Assembly (NCBI GenBank): GCA_035316885.1
Contig: DATHII010000155.1
Span: forward strand, 1-28,442
Source of the DNA: DASRTE01 sp035316885
GTDB taxonomy: Bacteria > Actinomycetota > Actinomycetes > Jiangellales > Jiangellaceae
DNA length: 28,442 nucleotides
Direction: 5' to 3'
The stretch's first letter is position 1, and each line of letters opens with the position of its first letter. The notes under the pieces were generated by a model that had not been told where the DNA came from, ran no database searches, and was given only the letters and a program-made list of their open reading frames with translations. A program made the position numbers and the translations under genes. Below are positions 6,062 to 12,675 of the stretch, piece by piece.

Positions 6062-7027
6062 GTGAGCACCTACCGCAGCCCTCTACTCGCGCGCTCCGGC
6101 GCGGTCGCCGCGACCGGGCCCGACGCCGGGGTCGCCGCGCACTACGGCGACCCGATGCGCGAGCAGCGTGTGCCCGGGCCCATCGACCTCTCCCACCGCG
6201 GCGTCGTCCGGGTCACCGGGCCCGACCGCCTCAGCTGGCTGCACTCGCTGGCCACTCAGCACGTGGAGCAGCTTCCGCCCGGACAGGCCACGACAGCGCT
6301 GCTGCTCTCGCCGCACGGTCACGTCGAGCACGCCATGTACGCCGTCGACGACGGCGCGGCGTTCTGGGCCCACGTCGAGCCCGGCACCGCGCCCGCGCTG
6401 GTGGACTTCCTGGACTCCATGCGGTTCCTGCTGCGAGTCGAGGTCGCCGACGTGTCCGATGAGTTCGCCGTCGTGTGGGAGCCCGAGGCGGCACCGCACG
6501 ACCTGCACCTGAGCAGGTTCACCGACCGGGGGCGTGAGGTCTTCGTGCCCAGGTCGTCGCTGGCCGTATACATCGGAGACACCGCGTCGGGCGTCTGGGC
6601 GCATGAGGCACGGCGAATCGCCGCCCACGAGCCCCGGCTCGGCTTCGACACGGACAGCCGGACCATCCCCCACGAGGTCGGCTGGATCGGCTCCGCCGTA
6701 CACCTGGACAAGGGGTGCTACCGAGGACAGGAGACGGTGGCCCGCGTGCACACTCTGGGCCGTCCACCCCGACGGTTGGTGATGCTGCACCTCGACGGGT
6801 CGGTCGACCATCTTCCGGCGCACTGCGACGACGTCGAGCTCGACGGCCGCACGGTCGGCTTCGTCGGCTCCGCCGCACGTCACCACGAGCTCGGTCCGAT
6901 CGCGCTGGCGCTGGTCAAGCGCAATGTCGCGGTCGATGCCGAGCTGCTCGCCGGCGGGGTCGCCGCAGCCCAGGAGGTAGTCGTCGACCCCGAGGCCGGC
7001 CTGCACGTCCGCGCCCGCTTGGGCTGA
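6062..7027 (+). CDS. ygfZ: Folate-binding protein YgfZ (GcvT-like)
   Basis: The 321-residue protein contains the diagnostic motif DKGCYRGQE (about residues 218-226), with the conserved cysteine of the KGCYxGQE signature. It also has the GcvT-like N-terminal stretch IDLSHRGVVRVTGPDRLSWLHSL. YgfZ/IBA57 proteins bind tetrahydrofolate and help assemble or repair [4Fe-4S] clusters, for example in MiaB-type radical SAM enzymes. It starts with GTG; no TANNNT hexamer or strong Shine-Dalgarno sequence is visible. It converges with dtd, with 7 nt between the two stops and no terminator visible. Confidence 0.93.
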   Translation: MSTYRSPLLARSGAVAATGPDAGVAAHYGDPMREQRVPGPIDLSHRGVVRVTGPDRLSWLHSLATQHVEQLPPGQATTALLLSPHGHVEHAMYAVDDGAAFWAHVEPGTAPALVDFLDSMRFLLRVEVADVSDEFAVVWEPEAAPHDLHLSRFTDRGREVFVPRSSLAVYIGDTASGVWAHEARRIAAHEPRLGFDTDSRTIPHEVGWIGSAVHLDKGCYRGQETVARVHTLGRPPRRLVMLHLDGSVDHLPAHCDDVELDGRTVGFVGSAARHHELGPIALALVKRNVAVDAELLAGGVAAAQEVVVDPEAGLHVRARLG

Positions 7028-7034
7028 CCGGCGG

Positions 7035-7472
7035 TCAGGTCTCGAGAAGAAGGGTGACCGGCCCGTCGTTGGTCAGCGTGACCTGCATGTGGGCACCGAA
7101 CACCCCGGTCTCCACGTGGGCTCCGTACGACCGCAGGGCAGCGCAGAACGCCTCGACCAACGGCTCAGCCACCTGTCGCGGCGCCGCCGCCGCCCAGGAG
7201 GGGCGACGGCCTTTGCGGGTGTCGGCGTAGAGGGTGAACTGGCTGACCACGAGCAGCGGAGCTCGCACCTCCGACGCGGAACGCTCGCCGTCGAGGATGC
7301 GCAGCTCCCAGATCTTGCGGGCGAGGCGCCGGGCGTCGTCGACCGTGTCGTCGTGGGTGACGCCGAGCAGGACCAACAGGCCCTGGCGACCTGGACCTGC
7401 CTCGAACCCGCCGGAGCTGCCGCCGTCGGCGGTCACGGTGGCCGACGTCACCCGCTGCACCACCGCTCGCAC
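7035..7472 (-). CDS. dtd: D-aminoacyl-tRNA deacylase
   Basis: The 145-residue enzyme starts MRAVVQRVTSATVTADG, the usual beginning of the family. It has both active-site signatures: SQFTLYADTRKGRRPS and the Gly-cisPro-type motif NDGPVT near the C-terminus. It hydrolyses D-amino acids from mischarged tRNA in the cytoplasm. The GTG at 7472 is chosen because the frame upstream (34 residues of GC-rich, low-complexity sequence) has no family similarity. A CACAAT hexamer lies 8 nt upstream of the GTG on this strand and could be its -10. The gene is divergent from the asparaginase gene. Confidence 0.95.
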   Translation of the reverse strand: MRAVVQRVTSATVTADGGSSGGFEAGPGRQGLLVLLGVTHDDTVDDARRLARKIWELRILDGERSASEVRAPLLVVSQFTLYADTRKGRRPSWAAAAPRQVAEPLVEAFCAALRSYGAHVETGVFGAHMQVTLTNDGPVTLLLET

Positions 7473-7566
7473 GGGACGAGATTGTGGCAGCTCGCCCGGA
7501 CGCGCCAGCTGGGGCCGCCCACGGCCGTGGCCGCTCTGAGGTACCTGCGTGGCAGGATCGCTGCCC

Positions 7567-8538
7567 GTGACCATGTCCGCCGACGGCGCCGCACCGCGTA
7601 CCGAGGTCGTGGCCGAGGTCGTCCGGTCCGGCCTCGTCGAGAGCCGTCACCACGGCTCGGTGGTCGCGCTCGACTCCGACGGAGTGGTCGTGCTCGCGGT
7701 CGGCGACACCGGCATGCCGATGTACCCGAGATCGTCCAACAAGCCGGGCCAGGCCGCGGCAATGCTCCGGAATGGGCTCCCGCTCGACGGCGAACTGCTC
7801 GCGCTGGCCGCGGCCAGCCACTCCGGCGAGGACTTCCACATCAGGGGAGTCCGGCGGATCCTCGCGTCGGCCGGCCTGGACGAGTCGCTGCTGCGGAACA
7901 CCCCCGGCTGGCCCCTCGACCAGATCGCCATGGTCGCGTACGCACGCCAAGGGCTCGACCGCTCCTCGATCGCCGCCGACTGCTCAGGGAAGCACGCGGC
8001 GATGCTGGTGACATGCACGGTCAACCGATGGCCCACCGACGACTACCTCCTGCCCGAGCACCCGCTGCAGCAGGCGATCCGCACCACGATCGCCGAGTTG
8101 GCCGGCGAGCACGTGGCCCACACCGGCGTCGACGGATGCGGCGCGCCGCTGTTCGCGCTCACCCTGACCGGTGTCGCCCGCATGTACCGGTCGCTCGCGC
8201 TCGGCGCACCGGAGTCGGCCGAGCGGCGCGTCGTCGAGGCCATCCAGGAGCATCCGCAGTGGACGAGCGGCACCACACGCCACGAGGCGAGGTTGATCCG
8301 CGCGGTCGCGGGCCTGTTCGCCAAGGCCGGGGCCGAGGGCGTCTACGCCGCGGCTCTCGACGACGGCCGTGCCGTCGCACTGAAGATCGGCGACGGTGGG
8401 TACCGAGCCCCTCCCGTCGTCATGGCGGAGGCCCTCCAGCGACTCGGCGTCGACCACCCGGTGCTGGTCGAGCTCGGCCGTACGCCGGTGCTCGGTTGGG
8501 GTGAACCGGTCGGCGAGGTCCGTGCAGCCCTGCCGTGA
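7567..8538 (+). CDS. Asparaginase (Rhizobium etli type II-like)
   Basis: The product is about 323 residues. It has the three signature motifs of the R. etli asparaginase II family: PRSSNKPGQ (Ser56 and Lys59, the Ser-x-x-Lys pair), DCSGKHAAML (Cys139 and Lys142) and VDGCGAP (Cys191). In the structurally studied R. etli enzyme the equivalent Cys/Lys/Cys set binds zinc and the Ser-Lys pair is catalytic. It hydrolyses L-asparagine to aspartate and ammonia, and no signal peptide is seen, so it should be cytoplasmic. The start is uncertain among GTG 7549, GTG 7567 and ATG 7573; 7567 is 8 nt after the hexamer CAGGAT. It ends back to back with the GNAT gene. Confidence 0.9.
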   Translation: MTMSADGAAPRTEVVAEVVRSGLVESRHHGSVVALDSDGVVVLAVGDTGMPMYPRSSNKPGQAAAMLRNGLPLDGELLALAAASHSGEDFHIRGVRRILASAGLDESLLRNTPGWPLDQIAMVAYARQGLDRSSIAADCSGKHAAMLVTCTVNRWPTDDYLLPEHPLQQAIRTTIAELAGEHVAHTGVDGCGAPLFALTLTGVARMYRSLALGAPESAERRVVEAIQEHPQWTSGTTRHEARLIRAVAGLFAKAGAEGVYAAALDDGRAVALKIGDGGYRAPPVVMAEALQRLGVDHPVLVELGRTPVLGWGEPVGEVRAALP

Positions 8539-9156
8539 TCATGTCTCCGTCGCGCTGGGCATGAGCCGCATGCCCAGCAACACGGCACCGGGCTTCTCCT
8601 GCAGCGTGCGCATGCCAAGCCGGCGGTAGAAGCCGATCGCGCGCTTGTTGTCGGAGCCGACGCCGAGATGGACCCCCGTGGCGCCGACGGTGACGAGGCG
8701 GTCGATCAGGTGCTCGAACATCCGGCGGCCGTTGCCCGATCCTTGCGCCGACGGCAGGAGGTCGATGTGCAGGTGTGCCGGGTACTCGGTGACGACTCCG
8801 GCGTCGGTCACCGGTGGCTGGTGCAGCAGGTGGCACAGTTGCTCGTCCGGTGTCCACGACCGACCGGCAGGCGGATCGGGGTAGCGCTCCCGCAGCGGTG
8901 GCCACCACTCCTGTTCGCACCGTCGCTCGAACTCGGCGGTGTCACGCGCGCCGAGGACGTAGCCCGTCACGGCGCCGTCGTCGTCGAGAACGAAGGCGAG
9001 CTCCGGTTCCAGGGCGAGGTACGGCCCGACGTAGACGTGTCCGAGCAGCCACGGGTCCTCATACGTCGAGCTCGCGTCCTGCCCGGAGTCACCGGTGCGC
9101 AGGCAGACCTCGTAGAGGCCGTCCCGGTCACGGGGGTGCGCTGGTCGGATCGGCAT
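8539..9156 (-). CDS. GNAT family N-acetyltransferase
   Basis: The product is about 205 residues and begins MPIRPAHPRDRDGLYEVCLRTGD. It includes the acetyl-CoA-binding motif A region HLHIDLLPSAQGSGNGRRMFEHLID, where Q-x-x-G-x-G/A is represented by QGSGNG, followed by HLGVGSDNKRAIGFYRRLGMR, a typical motif B. It acetylates an amine or another nucleophile with acetyl-CoA. The long insert with WWPPLRERYPDPPAGRSWTPDEQ is like that of O-GlcNAcase-associated or GCN5-type acetyltransferases, but the substrate is unknown. The ATG at 9156 is chosen over the GTG at 9162 because AATAAT lies 8 nt upstream. Its stop abuts the asparaginase stop. Confidence 0.88.
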   Translation of the reverse strand: MPIRPAHPRDRDGLYEVCLRTGDSGQDASSTYEDPWLLGHVYVGPYLALEPELAFVLDDDGAVTGYVLGARDTAEFERRCEQEWWPPLRERYPDPPAGRSWTPDEQLCHLLHQPPVTDAGVVTEYPAHLHIDLLPSAQGSGNGRRMFEHLIDRLVTVGATGVHLGVGSDNKRAIGFYRRLGMRTLQEKPGAVLLGMRLMPSATET

Positions 9157-9190
9157 GCTCACCGATTATTCGCCGCCCCGACCCGGTCCG

Positions 9191-9196
9191 TACGCT
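9191..9196 (+). promoter_or_regulatory. -10 element TACGCT (leaderless-type)
   Basis: TACGCT ends 6 nt before the ATG at 9203 and decides the start of the glycosidase gene. Confidence 0.6.
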
Positions 9197-9202
9197 GGTC
9201 CG

Positions 9203-10579
9203 ATGCGCTCGTCACGCCGCTCGACGTGGCGGTGGGGGATCCCGGTCCTGGTCGCCGCCGCTGCTCTGGTCGGCGTCGGCGCGGCGTCCGCGGGGTCGAC
9301 GACCCAGCCGCTGCGGGCCGACGGCATCACCCATGGCGACGACGGCGAGGTGGTCGACGTCCCTGTCGGCAGCGGGCGATTGTACGTGCCGGGCTCCAGC
9401 GTGCTGGCGACCGACGGCTCACTGCCGCCGCTGCGGGCCGCGCTCGTCGCAGCGGACCGGGCCTGGTTGGCAGCCGGCCGGATCCCGGCCAGAGGTACGG
9501 CGTACGAAGAACTTGCCGAGCGGGCGCTGCTGGACCTGCACCTGATGATCCGGCCCAACGGTGCCCTCATCGCTGCCAACCGCTTCCACTGGCGTTACGT
9601 CTGGCCGCGGGACGCGTCGTTCGCGATCGTGGCGCTGTCGGCCACCGGCCACCACACCGATGCGGAGCGGATCCTGCGCTTCCTCGCGGAGGTGGCGCCC
9701 GACAGCGGAGTCTGGCACGCCCGCTACCTCCCCGACGGCTCCGGCGACCCGCCCGACGCTCGGCGGCGTCAACTCGACGGCTCGGGCTGGGTGCCGTGGG
9801 CGACGTGGTTCTGGCTGGAGACGAACCCGGACCGCGCCCGCGCGGAGCAGGTGGCCGGGCACCTCGGCGAGATGGTCACCGACTCCGCCGATGCAGTGGC
9901 GCGGTCGTTGGACGAAGCGGACCTGCCGTTCGAGACGCCGGACTACTGGGAGCAGAACGGCACGCTGCTCACGCTGGGGATCGCCGCTCCGGCGCGCCTC
10001 GGCCTGCGAGCCGCCACCGCGCTCGCACCGACGCTCGGTGTCGACGGGTCGACCTGGCGACGCGCCGCCGACCGTCTGGACCATGCGATCGAGCGCGAGT
10101 TCGGCGCGCGGGGCTACCCGCGGACGGTGGCCGACGACGAACCGGAGACGGTCGGCGACCACGGGTATCCCCTGCCGCGCGAGCGCACCGGCCGCGATGC
10201 CGCCGTGACCTTTCTCGCGCCGCCGTTCGCCGCTCGGGACGTCGACGTCCACGGTGCCGTCCGGGGTGCCGTCCGCTCGCTGCGGGTCCCGAACGGCGGG
10301 CTGCGGCCCGGTGTGACGTGGCAGACCGATGTCGACGTCTCCTGGACGCCGACGACCGCCCTGTTCGCCCTCGCCTCGGCTGCCAACGGCGACACCGACG
10401 ACGCCGCTACGCTGCTCACCTGGCTCGACGAGCACCGCACGCCGCTGGGCGCACTACCGGAGAAGGTGAACGAATCGGGAGAACCGGCCTCGGTCGCGCC
10501 GCTGTCGTGGACGGGATCGCTGGTGCTGCTCGCCCTCCTCGAGCTCGAAGGCGATCTTCCGATGGTGCCGTCCCCATAG
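9203..10579 (+). CDS. Exported GH15-like glycoside hydrolase
   Basis: The product is about 458 residues. Residues 1-32 look like a signal peptide: a basic start (MRSSRRSTWRWG), a hydrophobic core and an ASAG-type cleavage region. The rest is an (alpha/alpha)6-barrel-like domain with GH15 motifs: HWRYVWPRDASF (129-140), QLDGSGWVPWATWFW (190-204), PDYWEQNGTLLTLG (Glu250, candidate general acid) and PEKVNESGEPASVAPLSWTGS (Glu420 in the PEK motif, candidate base). GH15 enzymes release glucose or trehalose-derived glucose from alpha-glucans. Export points to an extracytoplasmic glycan; the substrate is undefined. It is shorter than two-domain bacterial glucoamylases and lacks their N-terminal beta-sandwich. 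Confidence 0.85.
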   Translation: MRSSRRSTWRWGIPVLVAAAALVGVGAASAGSTTQPLRADGITHGDDGEVVDVPVGSGRLYVPGSSVLATDGSLPPLRAALVAADRAWLAAGRIPARGTAYEELAERALLDLHLMIRPNGALIAANRFHWRYVWPRDASFAIVALSATGHHTDAERILRFLAEVAPDSGVWHARYLPDGSGDPPDARRRQLDGSGWVPWATWFWLETNPDRARAEQVAGHLGEMVTDSADAVARSLDEADLPFETPDYWEQNGTLLTLGIAAPARLGLRAATALAPTLGVDGSTWRRAADRLDHAIEREFGARGYPRTVADDEPETVGDHGYPLPRERTGRDAAVTFLAPPFAARDVDVHGAVRGAVRSLRVPNGGLRPGVTWQTDVDVSWTPTTALFALASAANGDTDDAATLLTWLDEHRTPLGALPEKVNESGEPASVAPLSWTGSLVLLALLELEGDLPMVPSP

Positions 10580-10616
10580 ACCCGTTCCGCGGTGTGGGGT
10601 ATGTCACTGCCACAGC

Positions 10617-10635
10617 GCTTGCAAGTGCTTGCAAG
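10617..10635. promoter_or_regulatory. Tandem palindromic operator (two CTTGCAAG sites)
   Basis: GCTTGCAAG occurs twice (10617-10625 and 10627-10635) with a period of exactly 10 bp. Each contains the perfect 8-bp palindrome CTTGCAAG. The pair lies where the -35 region should be for the TAGCAT hexamer at 10639-10644, so a protein bound here would block RNA polymerase. The adjacent XRE gene makes autoregulation the simplest reading. Confidence 0.65.
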
Positions 10636-10638
10636 AGT

Positions 10639-10644
10639 TAGCAT
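10639..10644 (+). promoter_or_regulatory. -10 element TAGCAT of the XRE gene
   Basis: TAGCAT lies 10 nt before GTG 10655 and 4 nt after the tandem operator. The spacing is slightly longer than at the other leaderless-type starts in this window. Confidence 0.55.
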
Positions 10645-10654
10645 GATGGTCCTT

Positions 10655-10996
10655 GTGTCCAAGGTCGGTTCGCTCGGTGAGTTCCTGCAGGAGCAGCGTC
10701 GCAGTGCGCAGCTCTCGCTTCGCCAGCTCGCCGACCAGACCGGGGTGAGCAACCCTTACCTCAGCCAGATCGAGCGCGGCCTACGCAGGCCGTCTGCCGA
10801 GGTGCTCCAGCAGATCGCCAAGGCGCTGCGCATCTCGGCCGAGGCCATGTACGTCCGGGCCGGCCTGCTCGATCACCCGAGCTCCGATCGCACCGTCGAG
10901 GACGCCGTCCTCGCAGACTCCGTGCTGTCCGAGCGGCAGAAACGGGTACTGCTCGACGTGTACGAGACTTTCCGCCGAGAGAACTACGAAAGGTGA
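10655..10996 (+). CDS. XRE family helix-turn-helix regulator
   Basis: The product is about 113 residues. The HTH_3/Cro-CI domain covers about residues 8-62: LGEFLQEQRRSAQLSLRQLADQTGVSNPYLSQIERGLRRPSAEVLQQIAKAL. It has the ISAEAMYVRAGLL extension typical of this family. The C-terminal tail is helical (LSERQKRVLLDVYETFRREN). It matches in type and position M. tuberculosis Rv0474, which precedes hbhA and a DUF2516 gene as here. The start GTG 10655 (MSKVGSLGEFL) is chosen over ATG 10646, which is 1 nt from the -10 hexamer. It probably controls its own promoter through the CTTGCAAG pair (inference). Confidence 0.9.
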   Translation: MSKVGSLGEFLQEQRRSAQLSLRQLADQTGVSNPYLSQIERGLRRPSAEVLQQIAKALRISAEAMYVRAGLLDHPSSDRTVEDAVLADSVLSERQKRVLLDVYETFRRENYER

Positions 10997-11001
10997 CTCC
11001 C

Positions 11002-11487
11002 GTGTCCCAGAAGAACACGACCCCCCTGTACGCCGTGGCCGGCGCCGCCGACCTCGCGGTCGCCGCACTTCGTGAGCTGCCTGCTCACGCGCCGGCCATC
11101 GCCCAGCGCGCCGAAACCTTCGGCGTCCAGGTCCGCGACCGCCTCGCCGAGCTGCCTGCCGAGCTGCAGAAGCTGCGCACCGACCTGCCCACCGACGTCC
11201 AGAAGCTCCGCATCGACCTGCCGACCCTCGTGCAGGATGTCCCGGCCAAGGTGAGGAAGTACGCGGCCGAGCTGGCAGGCGACCTCTCCGAGACTTACGC
11301 AGAGCTCGCTGTGCGTGGCGAGGAGGCCGTCGGCCGATTCCGTCGCGAGCACGCCGGCACCGTCGACACCGTTGCCGAGACCGTCGCGGACGCGGCCGAC
11401 AAGGCTGCCGACGCCGCCGACAAGATGGCTGACGAGATCGCCGACGCGCCCAAGACCGCACGCAAGCGCGGTCCTGCCGCGAGCTGA
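11002..11487 (+). CDS. Heparin-binding hemagglutinin-like protein
   Basis: The product is about 161 residues and starts MSQKNTTPLYAVAGAADLAVAALREL, resembling the N-terminus of mycobacterial HbhA ([20 protein letters not shown]). A long amphipathic coiled-coil helix follows, with the repeated phrase K-L-R-x-DLPT (residues about 51-74) and a C-terminal Ala/Asp/Lys heptad-like stretch. The lysine-rich Ala-Lys-Pro tail that binds heparin in M. tuberculosis is reduced to KTARKRGPAAS. Adhesion is therefore doubtful, and a role in cell-envelope or growth-pole organisation is equally possible. GTG 11002 has GAAAGG 8 nt upstream; GTG 10993 overlaps the XRE stop as an alternative. Confidence 0.8.
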   Translation: MSQKNTTPLYAVAGAADLAVAALRELPAHAPAIAQRAETFGVQVRDRLAELPAELQKLRTDLPTDVQKLRIDLPTLVQDVPAKVRKYAAELAGDLSETYAELAVRGEEAVGRFRREHAGTVDTVAETVADAADKAADAADKMADEIADAPKTARKRGPAAS

Positions 11488-11522
11488 CGCGCTCCGCCGT
11501 ATTCGTCCGTCGGCCGGTCGCG

Positions 11523-11528
11523 TACGCT
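11523..11528 (+). promoter_or_regulatory. -10 element TACGCT (leaderless-type)
   Basis: TACGCT ends 7 nt before GTG 11536. Confidence 0.55.
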
Positions 11529-11535
11529 CGGAGGC

Positions 11536-11865
11536 GTGCCTGACGTCTTCGGTTCCTTCCAGGACCTCGTCTTCTGGGTGCTCGCGATCGGCTCGCTCGG
11601 CCTCAAGGGCTTCGCGCTCGTCGACGCTCTGCGGGTCCGTACCGAGGCCTTCGCCATTGCCGGCAAGCAGACCAAGAACATCTGGCTGCTCATCCTGGGC
11701 ATCGCGCTCGCCGTCAACGTCGTCCTCATCAACCCGATCAACTTCATCAACATCATCGGCGTCGTCGCGGCCGCCGTGTACGTCGTCGACGTCCGGCCCG
11801 CGGTGAAGCAGGTCGGACGTGGCCCCAAGCCCGGCTCCCACGACGGGCCGTACGGACCCTGGTGA
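11536..11865 (+). CDS. DUF2516 family membrane protein
   Basis: The 109-residue protein has three hydrophobic helices: about residues 7-30 (QDLVFWVLAIGSLGLKGFAL), 50-62 (WLLILGIALAVNV) and 68-84 (NFINIIGVVAAAVYVVD). A polar Gly/Pro tail ends in PKPGSHDGPYGPW. It corresponds to M. tuberculosis Rv0476 in context, directly after the XRE regulator and HbhA-like gene. The family is restricted largely to actinobacteria and has no known activity. Unlike the two genes before it, it has its own leaderless-type -10. Confidence 0.88.
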   Translation: MPDVFGSFQDLVFWVLAIGSLGLKGFALVDALRVRTEAFAIAGKQTKNIWLLILGIALAVNVVLINPINFINIIGVVAAAVYVVDVRPAVKQVGRGPKPGSHDGPYGPW

Positions 11866-11882
11866 CGACCGACACGTGCGAC

Positions 11883-11888
11883 TAGGGT
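11883..11888 (+). promoter_or_regulatory. -10 element TAGGGT (leaderless-type)
   Basis: TAGGGT ends 8 nt before GTG 11897 and decides the start against an in-frame upstream ATG within the preceding gene. Confidence 0.55.
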
Positions 11889-11896
11889 CGGCTGCC

Positions 11897-12640
11897 GTGC
11901 GCCATGACCAGCACGGGCGGACCCATCGGCTCGAGCTCGACGACCAGACCCTGCGGGAGTGGGCCTGCACGGTCCGGGCCAGTGATCCGGAGGACGGGAT
12001 CGTTCTGGACCGGTCCGCCTTCTATCCCGGCGGTGGTGGCCAGCCCCCGGACCACGGTGTCCTGCTCTGGGGCGGTGTGCAGACCCGCATCGTCGGCGTG
12101 CGGCTCGCCGACGACCTCTGGCTCGTCCCCGATCCCGACGACCCGCTCCCGCCGGTCGGTACTTCGGTACAAGGCGCGGTGGACGACGTCCGGCGCAGCC
12201 TGCTCATGCGTACCCACTCCGGACTGCACGTGCTGTGCGGCGTCGTCTTCCGCGACCACGGGGTGCCCGTCACCGGCGGCAACATGGAACCCGGCGAGGC
12301 ACGGCTGGACTTCGACCTCCCCGAGGTTCCGCCGGGGTTCAAGGAGAGCTTGACCGAAGCGCTCAACGCCGAGGTCGCGGCCGATCGTGCGGTGCAGATC
12401 AGCGTGCTTCCGCGCGAGGAGGCCTACGGTCTGGGCCCGATCATCCGGACCGCCACCGATCTGCTACCGCCGGACCTCGAGGTCGTGCGGCTGGTCGACG
12501 TGGTCGGGCTCGATCTGCAGGCGGACGGCGGGACGCACGTGGCGTCAACGCGCCAGATCGGGCGGATCGAGGTGGTCAAGGTCGAGAACAAGGGCCGCGG
12601 CTTCCGGCGGGTCCGCATCCGGCTGCCCGACCCGAGCTGA
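11897..12640 (+). CDS. AlaX-like alanyl-tRNA editing protein
   Basis: The product is about 247 residues and is a free-standing relative of the alanyl-tRNA synthetase editing domain. It has the N-terminal FYPGGGGQPPDHG motif (43-54), the zinc-site helix THSGLHVL (His107, His111), GGNMEPGEARLDFD, and ADGGTHVASTRQIG (His214). In canonical AlaX the second metal pair is Cys-x3-His; here the cysteine position is Asp210. Such proteins hydrolyse Ser- or Gly-tRNA-Ala. The Asp substitution may keep metal binding or change specificity; I recall it in related actinobacterial proteins but cannot verify this. The C-terminal KVENKGRGFRRVRIRL is typical of the family. Confidence 0.88.
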   Translation: MRHDQHGRTHRLELDDQTLREWACTVRASDPEDGIVLDRSAFYPGGGGQPPDHGVLLWGGVQTRIVGVRLADDLWLVPDPDDPLPPVGTSVQGAVDDVRRSLLMRTHSGLHVLCGVVFRDHGVPVTGGNMEPGEARLDFDLPEVPPGFKESLTEALNAEVAADRAVQISVLPREEAYGLGPIIRTATDLLPPDLEVVRLVDVVGLDLQADGGTHVASTRQIGRIEVVKVENKGRGFRRVRIRLPDPS

Positions 12641-12675
12641 GGGCCGCCGTCGGCGTCGGGGTTTCGAGCACGCGC

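Noticed and set aside
8668..10641. Very long alternative frame (about 657 codons) overlapping the GNAT and GH15-like genes
   Set aside because: It is Arg/Gly/Pro-rich and low complexity, overlaps two genes with clear motifs, and is the usual effect of high GC on stop codon frequency.
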